A stretch of 19,903 nucleotides of DNA from Verrucomicrobiota bacterium (GCA_005798925.1 SYID01000222.1:1-19903), one strand, 5' to 3'; counted from the stretch's first letter, positions 6,022 through 14,871 are shown. Notes: generated by a model not told the origin, from the letters alone. Numbers and translations are program-made.

Positions 6022-8466
6022 ATGAAGTTCCGTCTCCTCGCCGCGCTCCTCCTCGCCCCGCTCGCCGCGTGGGCGGCCTACCCCGACATGTCGGCGCTCA
6101 AGCCGCACGGCGGTCAGATCGGCGCCGACGTGAAGCTGACCATCACCGGCGCCCGCCTCGACGACTTCGAGGACCTGATGTTCTACACGCCCGGCTTCAA
6201 GGTGAAGAGCGTCGAGAGCCGCGCCGCCAACAAGGTCGAGCTCACCCTGTCCATCGACAAGTCCGTCCGCGCTGGCAACCACGTCATGCGCGTCCGCACG
6301 AAGTCCGGCGTCTCGCACATGCGTCAGTTCTTCGCGAGCCCCTTCCCGAACGTCGAGGAGAAGGAGCCGAACAGCGAGTTCGCCGGCGCCCAGGCCATCG
6401 CCCTCAACCAGACCGTCGAAGGCGTCGTGCTCGCCGAGGACGTCGACTATTACAAGCTGACCGTCAAGAAGGGCCAGCGCATCGGCGTCCAGGTCGACGG
6501 CCTGCGCCTCGCCACCATCCCGCAGGGCGCGATGGATCCGTATGTCGCCATCCTCGACAAGGACCGTTTCGAGAAGGCCTTCTCCGACGACACCATCCTG
6601 CATCGTCAGGACGGCTACTGCTCCTTCACCGCCGAATACGACGGCGAGTACTACGTGATGGTGCGCGAATCCTCCTACCGCGGTTCAGGCAACTCCTTCT
6701 ACCGCCTGCACGTCGGCGATTTCCGGCGTCCGGACGCGGTCTACCCCGCCGGCGGCAAGCTGGGCTCCAAGGTCACCGTGCGTTTCCTCGAGCCCCGCGA
6801 TTCCTTCGCCGAAGAAGTGACGCTGCCGTCCGAGGACGACGCCGATTTCGTGCTCTACCCGAAGTCGCAGCCCCCCGCGCCTTCCGGCAACCTCTTCCGT
6901 CTCTCGACCGTCGACAACACCCTCGAGGCCGAGCCCAACGAGACGCCCGAGCAGGGCACCGTCGCCGCCGAGGCCTCGGCCTACGCCCTCAACGGCATCA
7001 TCGAGAAGCCCGGCGACGTCGACTGCTTCCGCGTGCCGCTCAAGAAGGGCCAGGTCTTCGAATGCCGCGCGCTCGCCCAGATCCTGGGTTCGCCCCTCGA
7101 TCCGGTCGTCAACGTCTACACGCCCAAGGGCGCGCCCATCATCGGCAACGACGACGGCGGCGGCATGCGTCGCCTCGACTCCCGCTTCAAGTTCACGGCC
7201 GCCGCCGACGGCGTATACACGGTGCGCGTCGCCGACCACCTCGAACGCGGCGGCGCCAATTTCGTCTACCGCATCGAGATGGTGGCTTCGCAGCCGAGCC
7301 TGACCTTCGCCTCGCCGGACTACACCGTCAACGACACCAGCTATCGTCAGTTCTTCGCCGTCCCGAAGGGCGGCCGCATGGTGCTGCTGGAGAATTTCAC
7401 CCGTAACGGCGTCGGCGGCGACTACCGTTTCGAGCTCAAGGGCCTGCCCGCCGGCGTGAAGCTGCTCGAGGACGCCGCCCCCGGAGACTTGCCCGGCGTG
7501 CCGCTCGTGCTCGAGGCCGCGGCCGACGCCCCTCACGGGGGCGCGATCGCCACTCCGTTGCTCCTGCCGAAGGACCCGGCCAACAGGATCGTCGGCCAGA
7601 TGCGCCGCACCTACGACATCGTCCGCATCGGAAACGTCATCTACTACCAAGGCATCGAGGACCAGCTCCCCGTCGCCGTGGTCGACGAAGCGCCTTACTC
7701 GCTTGAGATCGAGACGCCGAAGACCCCGCTCGTCCGCAACGGCATCTTCAACCTCAAGGTCGTCGCCAAGCGCAAGGAAGGCTTCAAGGGCCCCATCCGC
7801 GTCTTCATGTGCTGGACCCCGCCCGGCGTCTCCTCGCTCGGCGAGCAGACCATCCCGGCCGACGGCGCCGAATGCCAGTTCCAGCTGAGCGCCAACGGCA
7901 ACGTCGACACGAAGTCGTGGAAGTTCGTCGTCCAGGGCGAGGCCGACGCCGGCAAGGGGCGCGTCTACAACGCCTCGCCGTTCGCAGTCCTGACGACCGA
8001 GGCGCCCTACGTCGTCGCCAACGCCATCCCGCTCACGGCGATGGAGATCGGCACTCCCGGCGTGATGGCCACCAACTTCGAGGTCCAGCGTCCGTTCGAA
8101 GGAGAAGCCGTCGCCCAGCTCGTCGGCGCGCCCGATACCATCCGTATCGCGCCCATCAAGGTGACCAAGGACACCAAGGAGCTCCGCTTCACCGTCGAGA
8201 CGGACGAGAAGTCCCGCGTCGGCAAGACCGCCAACATGTTCGTGCAGGTCGACATCCCGACCGGCCAGGGATTCGCCACGCACCGCATCGCCCTCGGTTC
8301 GATCCTGCGTCTCGACGCGCCTCGCAAGGCCGCGCCGGCCCCGGTCGCCAAGGCCGCCGTGCCCGCCGCCGCCAAGCCGGCCGCCGCTCCCGCCGCCGCG
8401 CCCGCCCCGGTCGTCCTCTCCCGTCTCGAACAGCTCCGCCTCAAGAACGAAGCCCCCAAGAACTGA
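6022..8466 (+). CDS. Secreted protein with two PPC (pre-peptidase C-terminal) domains
   Basis: 814 residues with a Sec signal (MKFRLLAALLLAPLAAWA, cleavage before AYPDM). An Ig/TIG-like beta domain follows (ALKPHGGQIGADVKLTITGA). Two PPC-type domains begin with the hallmark EKEPNSEFAGAQAI (about 113) and EAEPNETPEQGTV (about 302); both run into the expected D-V-D-Y/C pattern (AEDVDYYKL, KPGDVDCFRV) and end in a Y-x-V-R-V strand. Further beta-rich segments fill about 420-750. The last 60 residues are an Ala/Pro-rich linker ending in KNEAPKN. PPC domains are non-catalytic beta-sandwich modules of secreted proteins, often binding partners or surfaces. Its place between DUF1501 and the DUF1549/1553 gene is a recurrent one in this bacterial group, so a structural or binding role in the same assembly is likely but inferred. 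No catalytic domain is visible. Confidence 0.9.
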   Translation: MKFRLLAALLLAPLAAWAAYPDMSALKPHGGQIGADVKLTITGARLDDFEDLMFYTPGFKVKSVESRAANKVELTLSIDKSVRAGNHVMRVRTKSGVSHMRQFFASPFPNVEEKEPNSEFAGAQAIALNQTVEGVVLAEDVDYYKLTVKKGQRIGVQVDGLRLATIPQGAMDPYVAILDKDRFEKAFSDDTILHRQDGYCSFTAEYDGEYYVMVRESSYRGSGNSFYRLHVGDFRRPDAVYPAGGKLGSKVTVRFLEPRDSFAEEVTLPSEDDADFVLYPKSQPPAPSGNLFRLSTVDNTLEAEPNETPEQGTVAAEASAYALNGIIEKPGDVDCFRVPLKKGQVFECRALAQILGSPLDPVVNVYTPKGAPIIGNDDGGGMRRLDSRFKFTAAADGVYTVRVADHLERGGANFVYRIEMVASQPSLTFASPDYTVNDTSYRQFFAVPKGGRMVLLENFTRNGVGGDYRFELKGLPAGVKLLEDAAPGDLPGVPLVLEAAADAPHGGAIATPLLLPKDPANRIVGQMRRTYDIVRIGNVIYYQGIEDQLPVAVVDEAPYSLEIETPKTPLVRNGIFNLKVVAKRKEGFKGPIRVFMCWTPPGVSSLGEQTIPADGAECQFQLSANGNVDTKSWKFVVQGEADAGKGRVYNASPFAVLTTEAPYVVANAIPLTAMEIGTPGVMATNFEVQRPFEGEAVAQLVGAPDTIRIAPIKVTKDTKELRFTVETDEKSRVGKTANMFVQVDIPTGQGFATHRIALGSILRLDAPRKAAPAPVAKAAVPAAAKPAAAPAAAPAPVVLSRLEQLRLKNEAPKN

Positions 8467-8476
8467 TCCCTCGCCC

Positions 8477-11287
8477 ATGTCTTTCCGCCGTCTCCCGCTC
8501 CTCGTCCTCCTCGCCGCCGGCCTGACCTCGCCCGCCTCCGCCGCGCCCGTCGCCTTCGACGAGGTCCGGGCGATCTTCGAGGGCAAGTGCGTCGAGTGCC
8601 ACAATCCGGACAAGACCAAGGGCAAGCTGCTCATGACCAGCCGCGAGGGTTTCCTCAAGGGAGGGGAGAGCGGCGCCGCGCTCATCGGCGTCGACGCGGA
8701 GAAGAGCGAACTCCTCAAGCGCCTGACCTTGCCGAAGGACCACGACGACCTGATGCCGCCGAAGGGCGGGCCCCTGCCGGCCGCCGAGATCGACGTCATC
8801 CGTCGCTGGGTCGCCGAAGGCGCCGCCTGGCCCGCGGGCGTCGTGCTCGCCGCCAAGGACAAGGCCAAGGAAGAAGCCAGGGCTGAGCTCGCCCAGAAGC
8901 TGACGACCCTCGAGAAGCTCGAGATCTTCCCGGAGTCCGTCACCCTCGAGACACGGCGTGACTTCCACCGCATCGTGGTCTTCGCCACCTTCAAGGACGC
9001 CACCACCCGCGACGTCACCGCCTTCGCCGACCTGAAGGTCGCGGACGACAAGGTCGCCAAGTTCGACGGCTACTCCGTGCACGCCGTCGCCGACGGCGGC
9101 CAGACCGAGATCGTCGCCGCGCTCGGCGGCCGCGCCGTCCGCATCCCCGTCGCGGTGAAGGAAGGCCGCAAGGACCGCGCCGTCTCCTTCCGCCAGGACG
9201 TCATGCCGGTCTTCCTGCGCGCCAACTGCAACAGCGGGGGCTGCCATGGCGCCGCCCGCGGCAAGGACGGGTTCCGTCTCTCCCTCTTCGGGATGGATCC
9301 CGACGGCGACTATGTGCGCCTGACCCGCGAGCTGATCGGCCGCCGCATCAACCTGGCCATCCCCGAGGAGAGCACCCTCGTCGAGAAGGCGACCGGTGCC
9401 GTGCCGCATTCCGGCAACAAGCTCTACGACGCGGACTCCGAATACAACCGGACCATCCTCGAGTGGATCGCCAACGGCGCCAAGGACGACGCGCCGGGCG
9501 TGGCCAAGGTCACCGGCATCGAGGTCTTCCCGAAGCAGCTCGTCCTCGAAGGCAAGGACGCGACCCAGCAGATCACGGTCCGCGCCCGTTACTCCGACGG
9601 CACCGACCGAGACGTCACGAAGCTCGCCTTGTTCATGTCGAACAACGACCCCGTGGCCAGGATCGACAAGGACGGCCTCGTCCGCTCCGGCGAACGCGGC
9701 GCGGCCTTCATGCTCGCCCGCTTCGACGTCTTCAGCGTCACCGCCCAGGCCATCGTCATCCCGAAGGGCCTCGTCTACGAGCGCCCCAAGGTCGCCGAGC
9801 TGAACTACATCGACAAGGCCGTCAACGAGCGCCTGCACCGCCTGCGCATCGTCCCCTCCGGGGCCTGCACCGACGAGGAGTTCATCCGTCGCGTCTACAT
9901 CGACGTGATCGGCCTCTACCCGAAGCCCGCCGAGCTGACCGCCTTCCTCGAGGACCAGCGACCCGACAAGCGCGCCCAGCTCGTCGAGGGCCTCCTCCAG
10001 CGCAAGGAGTTCACCGAGCTTTGGGTGATGAAGTGGGCCGAGCTGCTCCAGATCCGTTCCGGCATCAACCAGGGCAACAACGCGCCGCCCTTCTACAAGA
10101 ACGCGCTCCTCTACTACAACTGGCTGGCCGACGAGATCGGCAAGAACCGGCCGATCAACCAGATCGTCGTCGACCTGCTCTCCGCCAGCGGCGGCACCGT
10201 CTCCAAGCCGGCCGTCAACTATTACCAGAGCGAGCTCGACCGCCTCAAGCTCAGCGAGAACGTCGCCCAGGTGTTCATGGGCATGCGCATCCAGTGCGCC
10301 CAGTGCCATAACCACCCGTTCGACCGCTGGACGATGGACGACTATTACGGCTTCAACGCCTTCTTCGCCCAGATCGGCCGCAAGAACACCGACGACCCCC
10401 AGGAGGTCATCATCTTCAACAGCAAGGGCGGCGAGTCGCAGCACTTCCTGACCAAGAAGAACGTGAAGCCCAAGGTCCTCGGCGGCGAGGAGCCCGAGCT
10501 CAGGCCCGGCGACGACCGGCGTCGCGTGATGGCCGAATGGATGGCCTCGCCCCGGAATCCGTTCTTCGCCCGTAACATCGCGAACATCGTCTGGGCCCAC
10601 TTCCTCGGCGTGGGCGTCGTCGACCCGGTCGACGACGTGCGCGTGTCCAACCCGCCGTCGAACCCCGAGCTCCTGGACGAGCTCGCCGCGCGCCTCACGG
10701 AATACAACTACGACGTCCGCCGGCTGGTCCGCGACATCACGGCCTCGGCCGCCTACCAGCGCAGCTCGAAGACCAACGAGAGCAACGCGGGCGACAAGCT
10801 CAACTTCGCCCGGGCGCAGGTCCGTCGCGTGCGGGCCGAGGTCCTGCTCGACGCCATCTCCCAGATCACCGAGACGCCGAACAAGTTCCAGGGGCTCCCG
10901 CTCGGCGCCCGCGCCGTGCAGATCGCCGACGGCGCCGTGTCGAACTACTTCCTCACGACCTTCGGCCGTTCGAAGCGGGAGTCCGTCGCCTCGACCGAGG
11001 TGAAGACCGACCCCAACCTCTCGCAGGCCCTCCACCTGATGAACGGCGACGCGGTCAACGAACGCATCCGGCGGGGCCAGGTGATCGAGAAGATGATCGC
11101 CGCCGGCAGGAAGGACGACGAGATCGTCACCGAGCTCTTCCTCCGCGTCTTCGGCCGCCACCCGCGCGCCCCCGAGCGCCAGGCCGTGGCCGCCGCCGTG
11201 GCCGCCGACCCCGCCTCGCGTCAGATCGTCCTCGAGGACGCCTTCTGGGCGCTGATGAACTCCAAGGAATTCTACTTCAACCACTGA
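8477..11287 (+). CDS. DUF1549/DUF1553 protein with cytochrome c-like domains (PSCyt1/PSD type)
   Basis: 936 residues. Sec signal MSFRRLPLLVLLAAGLTSPA. A Planctomycete-type cytochrome c domain follows, with CVECH (C38, C41, H42) and a later LMPPKG (M93) as probable axial ligand. Then an Ig-like domain (about 155-230) and a second haem-like motif CNSGGCH (C251, C256, H257; CX4CH) with a following GxDPDGDY region. A second Ig-like stretch (about 345-430) precedes DUF1549 (about 440-645), which contains its classic CAQCHNHPFDRW (C607, C610, H611). DUF1553 (about 690-900) includes RNIANIVWAHFLGVGVVDPVDD. No catalytic function is established for these families; redox or electron-transfer activity is inferred from the Cys-His motifs. 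It starts 10 bases after the PPC stop and ends 11 bases before the next gene, so the unit is tightly packed. Full length and intact. Confidence 0.96.
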   Translation: MSFRRLPLLVLLAAGLTSPASAAPVAFDEVRAIFEGKCVECHNPDKTKGKLLMTSREGFLKGGESGAALIGVDAEKSELLKRLTLPKDHDDLMPPKGGPLPAAEIDVIRRWVAEGAAWPAGVVLAAKDKAKEEARAELAQKLTTLEKLEIFPESVTLETRRDFHRIVVFATFKDATTRDVTAFADLKVADDKVAKFDGYSVHAVADGGQTEIVAALGGRAVRIPVAVKEGRKDRAVSFRQDVMPVFLRANCNSGGCHGAARGKDGFRLSLFGMDPDGDYVRLTRELIGRRINLAIPEESTLVEKATGAVPHSGNKLYDADSEYNRTILEWIANGAKDDAPGVAKVTGIEVFPKQLVLEGKDATQQITVRARYSDGTDRDVTKLALFMSNNDPVARIDKDGLVRSGERGAAFMLARFDVFSVTAQAIVIPKGLVYERPKVAELNYIDKAVNERLHRLRIVPSGACTDEEFIRRVYIDVIGLYPKPAELTAFLEDQRPDKRAQLVEGLLQRKEFTELWVMKWAELLQIRSGINQGNNAPPFYKNALLYYNWLADEIGKNRPINQIVVDLLSASGGTVSKPAVNYYQSELDRLKLSENVAQVFMGMRIQCAQCHNHPFDRWTMDDYYGFNAFFAQIGRKNTDDPQEVIIFNSKGGESQHFLTKKNVKPKVLGGEEPELRPGDDRRRVMAEWMASPRNPFFARNIANIVWAHFLGVGVVDPVDDVRVSNPPSNPELLDELAARLTEYNYDVRRLVRDITASAAYQRSSKTNESNAGDKLNFARAQVRRVRAEVLLDAISQITETPNKFQGLPLGARAVQIADGAVSNYFLTTFGRSKRESVASTEVKTDPNLSQALHLMNGDAVNERIRRGQVIEKMIAAGRKDDEIVTELFLRVFGRHPRAPERQAVAAAVAADPASRQIVLEDAFWALMNSKEFYFNH

Positions 11288-11298
11288 GCCGACCGCGC

Positions 11299-14200
11299 AT
11301 GCCCGTCCCGCATCCCTTCCGCTGGCTCACCCGCCGTTGCCTGATCCTCGCCGTCGGCCTGGTCTCGGCCGGCGCGGTCGCCCAGGACGCCGAGAAGCTG
11401 ACGTACGACGACCACATCCGTCCGCTGCTTGAGAATAAGTGCTTCTCGTGCCACAATCCGGACAAGAAGAAGGGCGGCCTCGAGCTCACCAGTTACGCCG
11501 GCCTGATGAACGGCGGCAGCGGCGGAGCCGTCGTCGACGCGGGCAACCCCCAAGGCAGCCGGCTCTGGACCTGCAGCGCGAAGAAGGAGGAGCCGTTCAT
11601 GCCGCCGGAGGGCGCGCCCCTCGACGCCAAGGACCTCACCCTGCTTTCCCGGTGGATCGCCGGCGGCCTGCTCCAGGCCAAAGGCAGCGTGGCCAAGGCC
11701 TCCAACAAGCCCAAGGTCGACCTTTCGTTCAGCGGGGCCGCCGGCAAGCCGGACGGACCCGCCGCCCGCCCGGAGCACGTGCTCCTCGAGCCGGTGGTCG
11801 TGACGCCCCGGACTTCCGCCGTGGTGGCCATGGCCGCCAGCCCGTGGACTTCGCTGCTCGCCGTCGCCGGCCAGAAGCAGATCCTGCTCTACGACACCGA
11901 CACCCATGAGCTCGCCGGCATCCTGCCTTATCCCGAAGGCCATGCCCGCTCGCTGAAGTTCAGCGCCAACGGCTCGCTCCTGATCATGGGCGGCGGCCGC
12001 GGCGGCAAGCTCGGCCACGCGGTGGTCTGGGACGTCCGGACGGGCCGCCGCGTCACCGAGATCGGCAAGGAGTTCGACCAAGCGATGTCGGCCGACATCT
12101 CGCCCGATCACCGCAAGGTCGTGCTCGGCACCAACGCCAAGAAAGTGAAGTGCTTCGACGTCGCCACGGGCGAAGAGCTCTACGTCATCGCCAAGCACAC
12201 CGAATGGATCACGGGCGCCGACTTCAGCCCCGACGGCATCCTGCTCGCGACGTCCGACCGCAACGGCAACGTGTTCGTCTGGGAGGCCGACAACGGCGGG
12301 GAATTCTACGCCCTCGGCCAGCATAAGGGCAGCGTCACGGACCTGGCCTGGCGCGCCGACTCCAACGTCCTCGCGAGCTGCGCGGCCGACGGCACGGTGA
12401 TGACCTGGGAGATGAAGACCGGCAAGCGCATCGGCAGCTGGTCCGCCCACGGCGGGAACGCGCAGTCCGTCTCCTTCACGCCCGACGGCCGCCTGCTTAC
12501 CTGCGGTGCCGACGGCACCACCGCCCTCTGGACGATCGAAGGCAACCGTCTTCCTCACGCGCAAGGCATCCGTCAGGGCGACCAGGTGGCCAAGGTCGTC
12601 GCGCTCTACGATTCCAAGAAGTTCGTGACGAGCAACTGGCTCGGCGAGATCCGTTTCTTCGAGACCGACAGCGGCCGCGAGGTCACCCAGGTCTCCAGCA
12701 ATCCGCCCAGGCTGGCCGACCGGCTCGTCGCTTCGGAGAAGCGGCTGGCCGAGCTCGCCCCGGCGCTCGCGCCGGCCGAAGCCGCCGCGAAGGCCGCCGA
12801 GCCCCGGGTCGCCGCCGCCGACGCGGCCTTGGCCAAGGCGAAGGCGGAGGGTGAGCCCGCCGCGAAGCAGCTCGCGGAGCATGAGGCCAAGCTGGCCGAG
12901 CAGAGGAAAGGATTGGATTACTGGCAGGGCATGGCCGCCAAGGCCAAATCCGCGGCGGAGAAGGAGAAGGCCGCGAAGGCCGTCGCCGCGCAACATACGG
13001 CCATCGCCCATTTCTCCAAGGAAGCCGACAAGGTCCGTCCGCTCGCCACCGCTTACCGCGCCGCCGAAGCCGAGCTCGCCAAGGCCAAGGCCGAACTGGC
13101 CTCCGCCCAGGCGAGCGTCCGCAGCATCGTCGCCGAGACCGCCGCCTGCCGGGAGCGCCTCGTCTCCCTCAAGGCCGCGCAGTTCAACGTCGGCGTGCTC
13201 ACCGAGCAGGAGAAGCTGGCCAAGCTCGAGCAGGACATCGCCGACCTCGTCGCCGCGAAGGCGGAGAACGAGGCGGCCAAGGTGGCCGCGGCCGCCCGCA
13301 TCGAGTCGTCGAAGAAGACCATCGCGCAGAACGAGCGGGATATCCCGCAGCTCGCCGCCGCGCTCAAATCGATCGAAGCCGAATTCGCCGCGCTCGACAG
13401 GACGCTGACGCCCCTGCGCGTCGCCGAAGCCGAGGCGATGGGCAGGATCGAGGCCCAGCAGAAGGCGATCGAGACCCAGAACGAGTCCATCGTGCGGCTC
13501 GGCCAGGACCGCGACGCGGTCGTCGCGGTCGCCAACGCCGCCGTCGCCGGCTATCGCGCCAAGTTCACCACGCCCTTGGCGGCCCGGCTCGAGGAGCTCA
13601 ACAAGCGGGCCGAGGGGCTCCGCCAGCAGGCAGGCGCCGTCAAGGAAGCCTCCGCCAAGGCGCAGGGCGCCCTGGCGGCCGCCGAAGCCCATGCCGAGAA
13701 AGCCCGCCAGGGTGCCGCGGCGGCGCAGGCCGCCCTCGCCGCGGCGGGCGCCCGGCAGGTCCTCGCCGAACAGGCCTACGCCGAAGCCCGTCTTTTCAAG
13801 GCGATCTTCTCGTTCGGTTATTTCGCCCGGAAGAAACAGACCGAGGAGCAGGTCGCCGCGGCCAGGCTCGCCGTGAGCCGGGCGCAGTCCTCCGCGGCCT
13901 TGGCGGAGCAGAACGCCGCCGTCGCGCTGGGAGCCCGGCAGAAGTCCGCCGTCGCCGCGCAGCAGGTCGCGACCGCGCTGGCCGCGGCCGACAAGGCCGT
14001 CGAGGCCGCCATGGCCGAAGTCGCCGCCGTGACCAAGGAGCGTTCCATGCATGTCGCCGAGCGGACGAAGCTCGCCGCTCCCGGCGTGGCCGCCGAGAAG
14101 GATTACGCGGCCAAACTGCCCGCTTTGCAGGCCTCCCTCCAGAAGGCCAAGGAAGCCCTGCCCGTCCTCGAGAAATCGCTCGTCGAAATCCGCGCCCGGC

Positions 14201-14475
14201 TTGCCGAAGCCGCGAAGCCCGTCGAAGCCAAGCGCGCGCTCGTCGCCGCCGCGGCCAAGTCCCTCGAACTCGCCCAGAGCGAAAAAGCCAACGCCGAAAA
14301 GGCCCTCGCCGCCGCGCTGAAGGATATCCCGCAACGCGACAAGAACCTCGAAGAGATCGCCCGGTCCTACGCCGAACTGACCCCCCAGGTCGAGCCGATG
14401 AAGGCCAAGGTGAAGGCCGTGCGGGAGCAGTATTTCGCGATGTTGCCCGGACGCGAAGAGGGGAAGAAGAATTGA
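11299..14475 (+). CDS. Cytochrome c (PSCyt1) / WD40 / long coiled-coil exported protein
   Basis: 1058 residues. N-terminal signal with a positive n-region (RWLTRRCLILAVGLVSAGA). PSCyt1 domain with CFSCH (C48, C51, H52) and FMPPEG (M101) as probable haem ligands. A WD40-type beta-propeller at about 165-465 shows blade signatures such as HAVVWDVRTGRRV, DFSPDGILLATSDRNGNVFVWE, VLASCAADGTVMTWEMKTG and SFTPDGRLLTCGADGTTALW. From about 470 to 1045 the protein is almost entirely Ala/Glu/Lys/Arg-rich coiled coil, broken near 830 by an aromatic stretch (LFKAIFSFGYFARKK). The tail is Lys-rich (REEGKKN). Last gene of the four-gene unit. A periplasmic haem domain, a protein-binding propeller and a long rod suggest a scaffold or spacer, which is inference. 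Cytochrome-WD40 fusions are known in Planctomycetota; the length of the coil is notable. Confidence 0.94.
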   Translation: MPVPHPFRWLTRRCLILAVGLVSAGAVAQDAEKLTYDDHIRPLLENKCFSCHNPDKKKGGLELTSYAGLMNGGSGGAVVDAGNPQGSRLWTCSAKKEEPFMPPEGAPLDAKDLTLLSRWIAGGLLQAKGSVAKASNKPKVDLSFSGAAGKPDGPAARPEHVLLEPVVVTPRTSAVVAMAASPWTSLLAVAGQKQILLYDTDTHELAGILPYPEGHARSLKFSANGSLLIMGGGRGGKLGHAVVWDVRTGRRVTEIGKEFDQAMSADISPDHRKVVLGTNAKKVKCFDVATGEELYVIAKHTEWITGADFSPDGILLATSDRNGNVFVWEADNGGEFYALGQHKGSVTDLAWRADSNVLASCAADGTVMTWEMKTGKRIGSWSAHGGNAQSVSFTPDGRLLTCGADGTTALWTIEGNRLPHAQGIRQGDQVAKVVALYDSKKFVTSNWLGEIRFFETDSGREVTQVSSNPPRLADRLVASEKRLAELAPALAPAEAAAKAAEPRVAAADAALAKAKAEGEPAAKQLAEHEAKLAEQRKGLDYWQGMAAKAKSAAEKEKAAKAVAAQHTAIAHFSKEADKVRPLATAYRAAEAELAKAKAELASAQASVRSIVAETAACRERLVSLKAAQFNVGVLTEQEKLAKLEQDIADLVAAKAENEAAKVAAAARIESSKKTIAQNERDIPQLAAALKSIEAEFAALDRTLTPLRVAEAEAMGRIEAQQKAIETQNESIVRLGQDRDAVVAVANAAVAGYRAKFTTPLAARLEELNKRAEGLRQQAGAVKEASAKAQGALAAAEAHAEKARQGAAAAQAALAAAGARQVLAEQAYAEARLFKAIFSFGYFARKKQTEEQVAAARLAVSRAQSSAALAEQNAAVALGARQKSAVAAQQVATALAAADKAVEAAMAEVAAVTKERSMHVAERTKLAAPGVAAEKDYAAKLPALQASLQKAKEALPVLEKSLVEIRARLAEAAKPVEAKRALVAAAAKSLELAQSEKANAEKALAAALKDIPQRDKNLEEIARSYAELTPQVEPMKAKVKAVREQYFAMLPGREEGKKN

Positions 14476-14520
14476 TGCTAACTAAAGAGGTGTCTGCGGT
14501 TGGCGGTTAGCGGTTGGGGC

Positions 14521-14556
14521 TCAAAGGGAGACCGGATGATTGGCTGGGGGTATTTT
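14521..14556 (+). repeat. Direct repeat, copy 1 (core GGATGATTGGCTGGGG)
   Basis: The 16-base core at 14534-14549 is identical to 14713-14728. Flanks are similar on both sides (TCAAA and GGAG before, TA-TTT after), giving about 36 bp of roughly 80 percent identity. It overlaps the left terminal inverted repeat. Confidence 0.7.
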
Positions 14557-14676
14557 CAGGTCACAGGTCTCGGACATCGGGTGTCTGGTTCAGGTATTCA
14601 GGTTCGGTTGCGGGTCCCAGGGCTGGCTCCCGAAACTGAACCTGTTCCCGAGCCTGTAGCCGAGACCTGAGACCTG
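14557..14676. repeat. Imperfect 120-bp inverted repeat
   Basis: Outer arms 14557-14573 and 14660-14676 are complementary over 17 bases with one mismatch (CAGGTCACAGGTCTCGG against the complement of CCGAGACCTGAGACCTG). Inner parts pair less well around TCGGG and GGTTCAG. Transcribed, it would form a long imperfect hairpin rich in CAGGTC words. Confidence 0.6.
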
Positions 14677-14698
14677 GAAATCGGTCGTACCGATAGAT

Positions 14699-14734
14699 TC
14701 AAACTGGAGGTGGGATGATTGGCTGGGGTAGTTT
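14699..14734 (+). repeat. Direct repeat, copy 2 (core GGATGATTGGCTGGGG)
   Basis: Second copy of the repeat at 14521-14556; core at 14713-14728. The two copies flank the 120-bp inverted repeat and the small ATCGGT/ACCGAT hairpin. Confidence 0.7.
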
Positions 14735-14737
14735 CTC

Positions 14738-14791
14738 GGTAGGGCTGACCGGCCCGGTCAGCCGCGGTTGAGCGGGCCGCTCAACCCTACC
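14738..14791. repeat. Twin-hairpin repeat element, copy A
   Basis: Two 21-nt hairpins, each a 9-bp stem with a 3-nt loop, lie two bases apart: 14743-14763 (GGCTGACCG/CGGTCAGCC) and 14766-14786 (GGTTGAGCG/CGCTCAACC, which folds at GGTTGAGC/GCTCAACC plus one inner pair). They are enclosed by GGTAG (14738-14742) and its complement CTACC (14787-14791), closing a three-way junction. A second copy with different stem sequences lies at 19567-19623. Confidence 0.75.
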
Positions 14792-14871
14792 AAACATACC
14801 GTAGCTTTCTTTCCGGTTTCCGGTCTCCCTTGGGCATTCGATACCTTCGCGCAGGGAAGGGGAGTTTGACT

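Larger units (their letters stand above)
14524..14831. mobile_element. MITE-like non-coding element with 13-bp terminal inverted repeats
   Basis: AAGGGAGACCGGA at 14524-14536 is the exact reverse complement of TCCGGTCTCCCTT at 14819-14831, bounding 308 bp. Inside are two diverged direct repeats of about 36 bp (14521-14556 and 14699-14734), a 120-bp imperfect inverted repeat (14557-14676), a small perfect hairpin (ATCGGT/ACCGAT, 14680-14694) and the twin-hairpin repeat (14738-14791). No ORF. No target-site duplication is visible at the ends, so transposition is not shown; it could also be a composite of intergenic repeats. Confidence 0.5.

Noticed and set aside
6685..14334. Very long minus-strand open frames (about 790, 950 and 1020 codons) covering the four-gene unit
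   Set aside because: They mirror well-recognised plus-strand families, and their own translations are low-complexity Gly/Arg/Asp/Leu-rich with no motif. Absence of stops is explained by GC-rich codon choice.
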